Positions 15,073 through 20,917 of a stretch of DNA of 20,917 bases are shown one piece after another. The notes below the pieces were generated by a model. That model saw only the letters and a list, made by a program, of their open reading frames with translations, ran no database searches and was not told where the DNA came from. How positions within the stretch are numbered: the first letter of the stretch is position 1; every line of letters starts with the position of its first letter. The DNA is from a virus: positions 1 to 20,917 of IMG/VR virus record IMGVR_UViG_3300042090_001828, one strand, 5' to 3'. The position numbers and the translations under genes were made by a program.

Positions 15073-15888
15073 ATGCTCAAACTGGATATGTATGGCCAGA
15101 ACGATGGAACCACGGTTCCTAACGTGGTTTTGACTGGCACCCCAGGGGTTGACCAGACCACCCTCACCAACGCTGGTTACCTTGGCGGAAAAGTTATGGC
15201 CATGGTGGGAACGTACTCAGCAGATGGATTCCCACTCATCGCGCCTTGCGATGCGTACACCATGAACCCCTATGGACTGCTCGCAAACGGTCCTGGAGAG
15301 TTCGCTGGGGCAATCGGACCTTCCGGCTCCAAGAAAGCTCCAATCTTCCGCGCAATGCTCAAGGGCGGAGTGGACAGTCAAGCATATAGCACTACTCCTG
15401 GCGCTTTCGTAGCTGGACAGCCGATCTTCTGTGGTGCAGGGGCCTATGCTGGCCTGATGGTCGCAGTCGCTCCGATCATTCCAGTGGCGGTGACTCCCAC
15501 CGGCCCTTCGGCTTCTACTAATATCGCTGGATCAGTCGCAACTTACACGTTCAATGGTGCCGGAGATACCATTTTTGGTAACTTCACGGTTGGCATTGGA
15601 GTGTCGGGAACTCCAACAACGACTGTCATTCCCGAAGGTTCCACTCTGGCTGCTGCCCTCGTTTTGCTGACTGCCGGCCTTCCGGCTACAGTGGTTCCTA
15701 CAGTTGTTTCCAACACGATCGTTCTCACTGGCCCAGATGGTGCTGCAGGGTCTGCAACCTTGGTGCTCACTGGGTCTTCAGTCTTTGACGTCAAGGCAAC
15801 GGGAGTTGCTGTTCCTCCCATCGGCCTTTGCATTGTGCCGCCTTCGGCAACCAACAGTTTCTTCTTGCAGTTCGGATCGCTGTTGTAA
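15073..15888 (+). CDS. Beta-rich virion-like protein (271 aa)
   Basis: Starts MLKLDMYGQNDGTTVPNVVL after a strong AAAGGAG site. The N-terminal ~130 residues contain GYLGGKVMAMVGTYSADGFP, NPYGLLANGPGEFAGAIGPS and a Gly/Ala-rich QPIFCGAGAYAGLMV stretch. The remainder is a Thr/Val-rich Ig-like domain (TYTFNGAGDTIFGNFTV, NTIVLTGPDGAAGSATLVL) similar in style to the inserted domain of the 506-aa virion protein. The composition suggests a capsid-decorating or tail-associated protein. It lies on the opposite strand from the main late block, isolated between the 448-aa gene and a convergent operon. The 68-nt leader contains no CCGAAA motif, so it is probably expressed differently from the early-type genes. 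Confidence 0.55.
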   Translation: MLKLDMYGQNDGTTVPNVVLTGTPGVDQTTLTNAGYLGGKVMAMVGTYSADGFPLIAPCDAYTMNPYGLLANGPGEFAGAIGPSGSKKAPIFRAMLKGGVDSQAYSTTPGAFVAGQPIFCGAGAYAGLMVAVAPIIPVAVTPTGPSASTNIAGSVATYTFNGAGDTIFGNFTVGIGVSGTPTTTVIPEGSTLAAALVLLTAGLPATVVPTVVSNTIVLTGPDGAAGSATLVLTGSSVFDVKATGVAVPPIGLCIVPPSATNSFFLQFGSLL

Positions 15889-15904
15889 TCAGCACTTGTC
15901 ACCG

Positions 15905-16309
15905 TCAGACATCTTGAACATAGCGTCGATTCACCATCTTCCTTTTAGGAATGACCGTATTCTTCTTGGTGGAATTTTCAGTTATTGGATCGAGCAGGGC
16001 AAGATATTCCTTGGGAATTCCTTTACGGGGGATCACTACGATCCGCGATGGGAACATTAGAGTGCCTTTGCTCTTACAGAGGCTGACACTGTCGTATAGA
16101 CCTTCCCATTCGTCGTCCACGCCCCAAACTGTGATGCTGACGCCGTTATCGTTCCCATAGGTTTTCTCGCGCTCCTTAACAGCGAGTACTTTGCCAATCC
16201 TGAGTCCCGCACATCTTCCCAGGGCATGTCCATATGCAATGAATACACCTGGTGTGATGGGAACTCCCAACTTGTCCCTAACTTCTTTGTTTCTGATAAC
16301 GTCCGTCAT
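15905..16309 (-). CDS. Hypothetical protein (134 aa), last gene of a three-gene operon
   Basis: Starts MTDVIRNKEVRDKLGVPITP. The middle (GVFIAYGHALGRCAGLRIGK, VLAVKER) looks like a small beta-barrel typical of short phage proteins of unknown function, and the tail is very basic (STKKNTVIPKRKMVNRRYVQDV in part). The ATG overlaps the TGA of the upstream 94-aa gene (ATGA) and is preceded by GGAGGGG, so it is translationally coupled. It converges with the 271-aa gene with only 16 nt between stop codons and no obvious terminator. Family not recognised; the basic tail would suit nucleic-acid contact, but that is speculation. Confidence 0.6.
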   Translation of the reverse strand: MTDVIRNKEVRDKLGVPITPGVFIAYGHALGRCAGLRIGKVLAVKEREKTYGNDNGVSITVWGVDDEWEGLYDSVSLCKSKGTLMFPSRIVVIPRKGIPKEYLALLDPITENSTKKNTVIPKRKMVNRRYVQDV

Positions 16310-16590
16310 TCCATCCCCTCCAAAGGATACTCGCCAGGAAAAGCCACTTGCAGGGCAAGAGGCATGAGTGGTCCATGATGAGGCTGAGAGACGATTACAT
16401 CTGCACCCTCAGCTATGGCTCTGCGCTCTTTGTCGGTTAGCCGGTAACGCACAATTGAAGACTTGGACTTGGCTTCGTCTTTCCATTGAATCCTGGCCAC
16501 TATGATCGGATAGTATTCCTCCTGATCGAGAGCAATCACCTGCTCAGAAGCTATCTCTATCACAGTGAAGACTGGTGACACAGAATTCAT
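16306..16590 (-). CDS. Hypothetical protein (94 aa), middle gene of the operon
   Basis: The ATG at 16590 (MNSVSPVFTVIEIA) is chosen over an upstream alternative because it has an AGAGGA site 7 nt away and overlaps the TGA of the P-loop gene (ATGA). The protein has a beta N-terminus, a YYPIIVARIQWKDEAKSKSS stretch, and a helix RLTDKERRAIAEGADVIV followed by PLMPLALQVAFPGEYP. The 'RLTxxERxAIAEGAD...PLALQV' pattern resembles small phage proteins I have seen without assigned function. It is coupled on both sides, so it is probably made together with its neighbours. Confidence 0.6.
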   Translation of the reverse strand: MNSVSPVFTVIEIASEQVIALDQEEYYPIIVARIQWKDEAKSKSSIVRYRLTDKERRAIAEGADVIVSQPHHGPLMPLALQVAFPGEYPLEGME

Positions 16591-17687
16591 GGATTCTTCC
16601 TCTTGAAGTGATAGAGATCGTCTGCACGACCGCACACTCCACAAGTGGGTTCCTTGGGATCAGGCTCACCCTCCGAGAAATCCGGTTCCCACTGATGAAA
16701 TTCACTCTTCATCATCGAGAGACTATCTGCGTTCCCATGAATCAACCCATATCGCGGAAGGTTTTCCATTTCGCACTTCGGACACTTGGGAGTTTCTTCG
16801 GAGTGCTCCATCACGTATTTCCCGTGGGTGAAGCACTCTCCTCCAGCCCGATGCTCCTCACCGTCGTGCCCCTTCTCAAGAACGCAGCTAAAATACGTTC
16901 CCAACCTGGGGATGAAAGACGCCGCATACTCGTTGCACGTAGCCCCTTGTGCTATGAGAGCACGTCCTCCTATCTGAGGAAGGCTGCGGCTATCCATTAC
17001 CTGGGCTTCTGTGGTTTCTTCTGCTTGGTAGGTTTCTGCTTCATCCCTGATCCAACCCAGCACAGTTGAGACCGCTTGCTTGTGAGGAATGGTCCGCACG
17101 TCCTTGGTCTTGGACTGGCAGGGCTTGATCTTGCAACACTCACACTTGTCAGTTCCCGCCAGTTCGAACTTCTTCCTGGATGAGATGATAGCCTCGAACT
17201 TCGGCGCCAGAGTCTTGTAAGGATCGAAGGGCTTGATATTTCCCTTGGCCGCCCTGCGGGACAGCGTCTGATCGATGCAACGCTGGAGAGGTGTGTCGAG
17301 AAAGCCAAAGATGAAGTGATGCTCATTGAGTTCATCAGCCAAACTGTTGTAGCGACTGAACAGACCGGAGATCAACAGACCTTCATACAGGACGTTGCCC
17401 AGAGGAGCCCACTCACGAATGAGATCACAGATCTTATCCTGAGTGTTGATCCCGTCACATCCACCGGTGGGAGTTTCATAGGCACCGAGAATATAGAGGT
17501 CCTTGGGCTGCATGATCTTGTCTTCAGGGTTCATCACCGGGACTACAACACTCTTGCACACGTATCCCCGGACCTTCCCCTTCTCGTCCAGGATAGCCTG
17601 AGCTCCGTATGTGTCGAGTATTCTCTTGACTGCGGTTGTTTTGCCAGAACCATTGGTTCCACGAACGTTGATTACCAGATTACCCAT
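16587..17687 (-). CDS. P-loop NTPase/kinase-like protein with C-terminal Cys clusters (366 aa)
   Basis: Starts MGNLVINVRGTNGSGKTTAV with Walker A G10-T-N-G-S-G-K-T17. A GTG four codons upstream is possible, but AAGGTG lies at the right distance for the ATG. The first ~210 residues resemble phage P-loop kinases: YEGLLISGLFSRY in the position of a lid/substrate region and FGFLDTPLQRCIDQTLSRR as a conserved strand-helix. A C-x-C-C-x4-C cluster (KCECCKIKPC) follows at ~205. The C-terminal part has CVLEKGHDGEEHRAGGECFT, PKCPKCEMENLPRY and CGVCGRADDLYHF, probably two or three zinc ribbons. An N-terminal phosphotransferase or ATPase joined to zinc modules suggests a nucleotide- or nucleic-acid-directed enzyme; the substrate is unknown. 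It leads an operon with two ATGA-coupled genes. Confidence 0.7.
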   Translation of the reverse strand: MGNLVINVRGTNGSGKTTAVKRILDTYGAQAILDEKGKVRGYVCKSVVVPVMNPEDKIMQPKDLYILGAYETPTGGCDGINTQDKICDLIREWAPLGNVLYEGLLISGLFSRYNSLADELNEHHFIFGFLDTPLQRCIDQTLSRRAAKGNIKPFDPYKTLAPKFEAIISSRKKFELAGTDKCECCKIKPCQSKTKDVRTIPHKQAVSTVLGWIRDEAETYQAEETTEAQVMDSRSLPQIGGRALIAQGATCNEYAASFIPRLGTYFSCVLEKGHDGEEHRAGGECFTHGKYVMEHSEETPKCPKCEMENLPRYGLIHGNADSLSMMKSEFHQWEPDFSEGEPDPKEPTCGVCGRADDLYHFKRKNP

Positions 17688-17758
17688 TTTTGGAAGCACC
17701 TTTCTGACTACACAACCATCTTACACAGGGACGGATCAAAACACAAGGAGAAAATTTC

Positions 17759-18313
17759 ATGGCGTCGTTTAGCATCGCATTCGCCTGGACAATGGTCTTT
17801 GAAGACCCCAAACTCCAATACGCACAAGTTGATGACGTGCCTAATCAGTATGACGGCAAGGGAAAACGGATTGGTGCATTTGCCATTTCCGGAATCAACA
17901 GTGCTGCTTTCCCCACTCAGTTTGCCAAGATCGCCCTGGTTCCTCAGTCGCAGAGAGGTCCGGATGTTCAGGCTTTCTATCAAGGTAACTTCTGGGGCAT
18001 CCACTATGGTCAGCTGGCTGATGACATTGCCAAGAGAGTGTTCGATGCAGGAGTCAATGCTGGAGAAGTGACCGCTGTCGAAATCTTCCAGAAGGCCATC
18101 AACTCTCTCGGTGGAACACTCAAGGTGGACGGAGGCATGGGTCCCGTGACCGTGGCCGCCGCCAACGCTCTTGACATCAGTCATCTGGTTTCAGCCTTTC
18201 AGAACTTCCGTCTGGCTCACTACCAAGACATCGTGGCCAAGAATCCCAACGATGCTAAATTCCTCGGCACTGCTGCCAAACCTGGTCCTTGGTGGAAGAG
18301 AGCGATGGCCTAA
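17759..18313 (+). CDS. Endolysin: GH108-type N-acetylmuramidase with C-terminal peptidoglycan-binding domain (184 aa)
   Basis: Matches the GH108 / PG_binding_3 layout. The N-terminal FAWTMVFEDPKLQ carries the candidate catalytic Glu (E15). SGIN at 44-47 is in the place of the family's 'GIT' motif, followed by YQGNFW at 74-79. The C-terminal domain has RVFDAGVNAG (93-102) and VDGGMGPVT (123-131), close to the usual FDxxVNxG and DGxxGPxT. Length is typical (~170-190 aa). It would cleave the glycan backbone of peptidoglycan during lysis. There is no signal peptide, so export would need a holin, and no holin is adjacent. The start ATG has AAGGAG at good spacing. It is alone on the plus strand between two minus-strand units. 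The usual 'EGG' after the catalytic Glu reads 'EDP' here. Confidence 0.8.
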   Translation: MASFSIAFAWTMVFEDPKLQYAQVDDVPNQYDGKGKRIGAFAISGINSAAFPTQFAKIALVPQSQRGPDVQAFYQGNFWGIHYGQLADDIAKRVFDAGVNAGEVTAVEIFQKAINSLGGTLKVDGGMGPVTVAAANALDISHLVSAFQNFRLAHYQDIVAKNPNDAKFLGTAAKPGPWWKRAMA

Positions 18314-18324
18314 TCATCCAGGGT

Positions 18325-18343
18325 GAACAGGTTCGTCCTGTTC
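18325..18343. terminator. Hairpin between convergent genes
   Basis: A perfect 7-bp stem, GAACAGG-TTCGT-CCTGTTC, fills the short gap between the stop codons of the endolysin (+) and the DUF3310 gene (-). No U-run follows on either strand, so it may act as a bidirectional 3'-end or mRNA-stabilising hairpin rather than a classic terminator. Confidence 0.5.
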
Positions 18344-18346
18344 CAG

Positions 18347-18874
18347 TCAGGTATCAAGCAAGTCTCCCATGTCCTTCACTTTGGCCATTTCTATGTCGCG
18401 CCGCCGCTCGTTGGGAGACTTGCGGGTCTTGTTCAGAGGAAGTGATTGCAGGCGGGAGACGGCCTCATTGAAATTCAAGCCATCTTCCAACTGCTCATCA
18501 GAGATGTCTCCCTTGCGATGAAGGAACTCGGCAACTGTGCCCAGCAGGATCCTAAGTTGATCCACAGCAATCACTGCTGTAGGATTAGGACGAGCAGCCG
18601 CTTCGGCAATCTGGTGCTGGGCATACTCCTCGGGATAGTAGAAGAGCATCGCTTTGGTCAGGTAGGACTGAGACTTGAGCAGATCCTGGAAGCCGTTCTT
18701 GTCCTGATGACGATCAATGTACTTGCTGATCTGAGCATCCAGGTACGGAAGTCCGGCTGCGTAGTCCCAGTGTTGAATTATTCCTGAGCAATGAGGGCAT
18801 TTGGACTTCTTGTTGTAGTGACTTCCACCAACCTGCTTCACTGGAAAGTCTTCGATGTAGCGCCGCTCTGGCAT
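18347..18874 (-). CDS. DUF3310 family protein (T7 gp1.7-like nucleotide kinase family) with CxxC insert (175 aa)
   Basis: The N-terminal ~75 residues fit DUF3310: VGGSHY at 15-20, a helix-forming core, KYIDRHQDKNG at 51-61 and DLLKSQSYL at 64-72. In phage T7 the DUF3310 protein gp1.7 is reported as a nucleotide kinase; many other phages carry the domain without a tested role. Here the usual short link between GGSHY and the 'IQ..DY' strand contains CPHC (C26, C29), a possible half zinc site. The C-terminal 100 residues are helical and charged and not part of the core domain. The start has GGAGGAAA 7-9 nt upstream. It would be expected to act in phage nucleotide supply or DNA replication, but the enzymatic role here is inferred. 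Confidence 0.75.
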   Translation of the reverse strand: MPERRYIEDFPVKQVGGSHYNKKSKCPHCSGIIQHWDYAAGLPYLDAQISKYIDRHQDKNGFQDLLKSQSYLTKAMLFYYPEEYAQHQIAEAAARPNPTAVIAVDQLRILLGTVAEFLHRKGDISDEQLEDGLNFNEAVSRLQSLPLNKTRKSPNERRRDIEMAKVKDMGDLLDT

Positions 18875-18927
18875 GAGATTTCCTCCACTTTACCTATTAC
18901 TGTGGAATATCTCACAATACTGCTTAT

Positions 18928-19199
18928 TTACAACGGAATCCTTGGAGCCAGAGGAGGTTGCTTGACAGGTCGATTCTGTTGATGCTCCAAAGTCCTTTCG
19001 GCGAGGAACTTGGCAATGTCAAGCATGCATTTAGCATCCAGAATGATCGGAGCCGCAACCCAGAAGGTGTATCGGCGCCAAGGTGCATACCAGGCCACAT
19101 AACCAAGTTCGCTATCTCGACATTTCACAGACCATGACTGTGTGATGCGTCCCTTGACAGGATTTTCCAGGGTGTAGTACGACGAGTTAGGATTTCCAT
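18928..19199 (-). pseudogene. Small conserved 'WRRY' phage protein with 1-nt deletion after the start
   Basis: The body reads SWSVKCRDSELGYVAWYAPW then RRYTFW and LDIAKFLAERTLEHQQNRP. This 'GxVxWYxPWRxYxFx...xLxDIAxFL' pattern is common in small phage proteins of unknown function. The frame has no in-frame ATG; only an internal GTG at 19128 without a ribosome-binding site is available. An ATG at 19199 lies 8 nt after copy D of the CCGAAA motif but is one base out of frame and stops after 24 codons. Adding one A to the AAA run at 19193-19195 gives MENPNSSYYTLENPVKGR joined to the body (90 aa), matching the MEN starts at 13159 and 13658. The locus is 272 nt, one short of 91 codons. Real mutation or sequencing error are both possible. 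Confidence 0.65.
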
Positions 19200-19207
19200 A
19201 CTCAAGT

Positions 19208-19232
19208 TCTACTCACACAATTCCAATTTCGG
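19208..19232 (-). promoter_or_regulatory. CCGAAA-N14-GTAGA motif, copy D
   Basis: On the minus strand CCGAAA is at 19232-19227 and GTAGA at 19212-19208, spacer exactly 14 nt with unrelated spacer sequence and no dyad. It begins directly after a TAG (TTAG-CCGAAA), as copy C does, and ends 8 nt before ATGGAAA. Its presence on the other strand 5.6 kb away makes tandem duplication of the early region an unlikely explanation. Confidence 0.55.
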
Positions 19233-19286
19233 CTAACTAGAAGCAGGTGGTGCAGGTCCATCTGGTATATCGACGTGCCGGAATCC
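19233..19286 (-). pseudogene. Displaced C-terminal tail of the UvrD-type helicase gene
   Basis: Immediately after the endonuclease stop, a frame reads GFRHVDIPDGPAPPASS followed by TAG. It has no start codon or ribosome-binding site. The helicase upstream ends ...PSRFLTMLGIS, and joining at the shared GGA gives ...FLTMLGFRHVDIPDG..., a plausible helicase C-terminus. The TAG abuts copy D of the regulatory motif, as expected for the true end of the ancestral gene. This is inference from sequence layout. Confidence 0.55.
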
Positions 19287-19287
19287 A

Positions 19288-20001
19288 TCACTCCGTTCTC
19301 TCAATGAACTCAATACCCCACCTATCACACGATTCCTGTGAAAGAAACTGACCCTTAGCTCTTCTAGTCATCATCTGGTTGCGAATACTTTTGCGTTTCT
19401 GTTCAGCTGACATAACATATCCTTTGTGTGATTCACTAATTCTATCAACTGTTTCCTGTGAGGCTTTCTGGCCTATCCTCCGATTTCGAATATCAGCAAT
19501 CTGCTGTTCTGACCAAGGATTTTCTCTTCGTATCCTAGACAACAGTTGCTTTTGCTCAACACTCATAGGTCCTCTTGTCTTGCCTCTCTGTACATCACTA
19601 ATTTTCTTTCTGGAGGCTGCTGTATGACAGTAGTTCCCCCTTCTTCTTCGAGTTTCAACTCTTTTTCGTATTTCTTCTTGAGACTGAACTCTTCCAGCAC
19701 CACTGTACGCCTTAGCTAGACTGTTGTATCCATTGTGGAAAGCATCTAGCTTATCAATCCAGAATTGTTCTCGTTCTTCCAAGTTTGCTCTGTTTGGGTT
19801 AGTGATTTCTTCAAGCACATTCCAATCCCAAACCTCTGGACCATACTTCTTCCAGGAACGAAGCAGCTTTGGGCCGGTGTGACTCCCGTCTTTGAATCCT
19901 TGAATATGAATTTGCCATCTTCCATAAATATCCACAGAACTTCCAACATAGGACTTCTTGGAAATCCGATTGTATATTTGATACACACCAGCAGTCTTCA
20001 C
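19288..20001 (-). CDS. GIY-YIG homing endonuclease, intact (237 aa)
   Basis: The N-terminal nuclease domain shows G5-V-Y7 and Y18-V-G20 (the GIY and YIG positions), then R28 and the EEREQFWID segment (~75-82) carrying the expected metal-binding Glu. After a KLDAFHNGYNSL linker come several NUMOD3-like helical repeats (SQEEIRKRVETRRRR, SRKKISDVQRG, SAEQKRKSIRNQ) that contact DNA. The start is GTG with GGAGGT 9 nt upstream. It sits between the truncated helicase end and that gene's displaced tail, so it is an inserted mobile gene expected to cut a cognate helicase gene lacking the insertion. It is AT-richer than the helicase. The flanks (about 40 nt and about 5 nt) are too short to hold a group I intron core. 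Confidence 0.88.
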   Translation of the reverse strand: MKTAGVYQIYNRISKKSYVGSSVDIYGRWQIHIQGFKDGSHTGPKLLRSWKKYGPEVWDWNVLEEITNPNRANLEEREQFWIDKLDAFHNGYNSLAKAYSGAGRVQSQEEIRKRVETRRRRGNYCHTAASRKKISDVQRGKTRGPMSVEQKQLLSRIRRENPWSEQQIADIRNRRIGQKASQETVDRISESHKGYVMSAEQKRKSIRNQMMTRRAKGQFLSQESCDRWGIEFIERTE

Positions 20002-20033
20002 TCTTCGTCTACCTCCAGAATCGGAAGCAGAAG

Positions 20034-20917
20034 TCAGGAAATTCCTAACATCGTCAAAAATCGACTTGGCTCAACCGGAGTCTTAGTCCATCCTGTGCTA
20101 CTCTTCTTCAGAAGGAAAGTTGGCACACAAATAGTCACTTTGTTTCTGGCCCTAGTGAGTGCCACGTAAAATAGGCGCATTTCTTCTTCGATTTCTGTTT
20201 CATTTCCCATAGAATACATATGGGGCAACGAGCCTTCGTAAACGTTCGTTAGCCATACTACATCCCACTCTAATCCCTTTGCTTTGTGTATTGTACTTAT
20301 GACCACGCGACCATCCTTGTCTTCATCCTTGGCCTGTTCGTCCATTGACAACTGAAAGACCACGTCTGCCAAGTTCATGATGTTCGTTTCAAGGAGACCG
20401 ACTACGAGGAGCGCGAGCCGCTCGAGGTTATCGAGCTTGATGGTCAGCTTCTCGACATCCTTCCTGTACTTGTCCCTGAGATAATTGCTGTATCCAGATA
20501 GCTTGATTGCGAAATCGAATGCGTTGACCGGGTCATCATGCTTCTGCTGGATGTGCTTGACAATATCGACGAAGGCACCGGCCTTGTCTTTGTTCACTGC
20601 CCAGCATCCTGACAGGAGATCCCCGGCGAACTGCTTGTTGGCAACGTCACGAATTTTCTCTAGGGCGACCATACCAAGACCTCTCTTGGGAGCCGCTATC
20701 GCTCGATTGAGAGCCATGAAATCCTTGGGATTGACCGCCAGTCGGAGATAAGCGAGGACATCACGAACCTCCTCAGTCTGAAGGAGTCCTTGACCGCCGC
20801 GCACTACATAGGGGATGCGGAGCTTCACCAATTCAGCCTCTAGGTCGCGAACCTGGCTCTTGCCTGATCTGACAAGGATCGCGTTCTCCTTGTACGGAGT
20901 CGTCTGCCGATCACGAT
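20034..20917 (-). CDS. UvrD/PcrA/Rep-type superfamily 1 DNA helicase, C-terminal part (cut by window edge)
   Basis: The frame is open to the window edge, giving ~293 residues. The conserved C-terminal helicase motifs are present: AILVRSGKSQVRDLEAELVK followed by IPYVVRGG (motif IV region), GRVVISTIHKAKGLEWDVVW (motif V) and EEEMRLFYVALTRARNKVTI (motif VI, with the Arg finger in ALTRAR). A helical 2B-like region lies between. Such enzymes unwind DNA 3'->5' using ATP and would serve phage replication or repair. The N-terminal Walker motifs are outside the window. The C-terminus, ...FLTMLGIS, ends prematurely where a GIY-YIG endonuclease gene has inserted; about 17 original residues appear to be stranded at 19233-19286. 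All catalytic motifs precede the truncation, so activity could survive. Confidence 0.88.
   Translation of the reverse strand, partial: RDRQTTPYKENAILVRSGKSQVRDLEAELVKLRIPYVVRGGQGLLQTEEVRDVLAYLRLAVNPKDFMALNRAIAAPKRGLGMVALEKIRDVANKQFAGDLLSGCWAVNKDKAGAFVDIVKHIQQKHDDPVNAFDFAIKLSGYSNYLRDKYRKDVEKLTIKLDNLERLALLVVGLLETNIMNLADVVFQLSMDEQAKDEDKDGRVVISTIHKAKGLEWDVVWLTNVYEGSLPHMYSMGNETEIEEEMRLFYVALTRARNKVTICVPTFLLKKSSTGWTKTPVEPSRFLTMLGIS

Noticed and set aside
17688-17758. A fifth copy of the CCGAAA motif in the divergent gap before the endolysin and the P-loop gene
   Set aside because: Neither strand contains CCGAAA with GTAGA 14 nt downstream; only partial resemblances such as CCGTCC...GTAGT with the wrong spacing.
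19288-20042. Group I intron carrying the GIY-YIG gene in the helicase
   Set aside because: Only about 40 nt and about 5 nt of non-coding sequence flank the endonuclease frame, too little for a group I core unless it lies inside the coding region. A freestanding insertion is simpler.

Overview
This window looks like part of a large double-stranded DNA bacteriophage genome. The evidence is a block of virion and tail-fibre genes, a GH108-type muramidase (endolysin), a DUF3310 protein, a UvrD-type helicase, many small ORFs with ATGA/GTGA start-stop overlaps, and a heavy load of homing endonucleases. A GH108 lysin is more typical of phages of Gram-negative hosts, but nothing here fixes the host. 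I saw no tRNA, rRNA, CRISPR array, integrase or plasmid gene.

Layout. (1) 1-12440, all on the minus strand, is a late structural block. Reading 5'->3' on that strand it runs: a broken GIY-YIG endonuclease, a beta-rich virion/connector-like protein, a Hef-like endonuclease, a 164-aa unknown protein, a Cys-containing virion protein, an endonuclease remnant, a 162-aa protein, a 568-aa virion protein, a 232-aa fibre protein, a 946-aa repeat-rich fibre protein, and the N-terminus of another virion protein cut by the window edge. (2) 12478-15004, mostly plus strand, holds small early-type genes and a 448-aa Cys-containing protein. Three copies of a bipartite motif, CCGAAA-N14-GTAGA, lie just upstream of start codons here. 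A minus-strand 85-aa gene with a clear UUCG-loop terminator sits inside this block. (3) 15073-15888 (+) encodes another beta-rich, virion-like protein. (4) 15905-17687 (-) is a tight three-gene operon: a P-loop NTPase/kinase fused to Cys clusters, then two small unknown proteins. (5) 17759-18313 (+) is the endolysin. (6) 18347-20917 (-) carries a UvrD helicase, a GIY-YIG endonuclease inserted near the helicase 3' end, a fourth CCGAAA-N14-GTAGA motif, a frameshifted small 'WRRY' protein and a DUF3310 protein.

The most notable points are these. First, there is a candidate phage promoter or leader element: four copies on both strands with an invariant 14-nt spacer, three of them ending 7-8 nt before a TATGGAAA start context. 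Second, four homing-endonuclease loci lie within 21 kb in different states (apparently intact, frameshifted, 5'-deleted). Two of them leave readable scars on the host gene: a displaced helicase C-terminal tail, and an endonuclease-derived stop codon on a virion gene. Third, two independent 1-nt indels occur in short homopolymers, so real decay and assembly error both have to be considered.

All calls come from reading translations and motifs. No database search was run, so family names rest on motif recognition.
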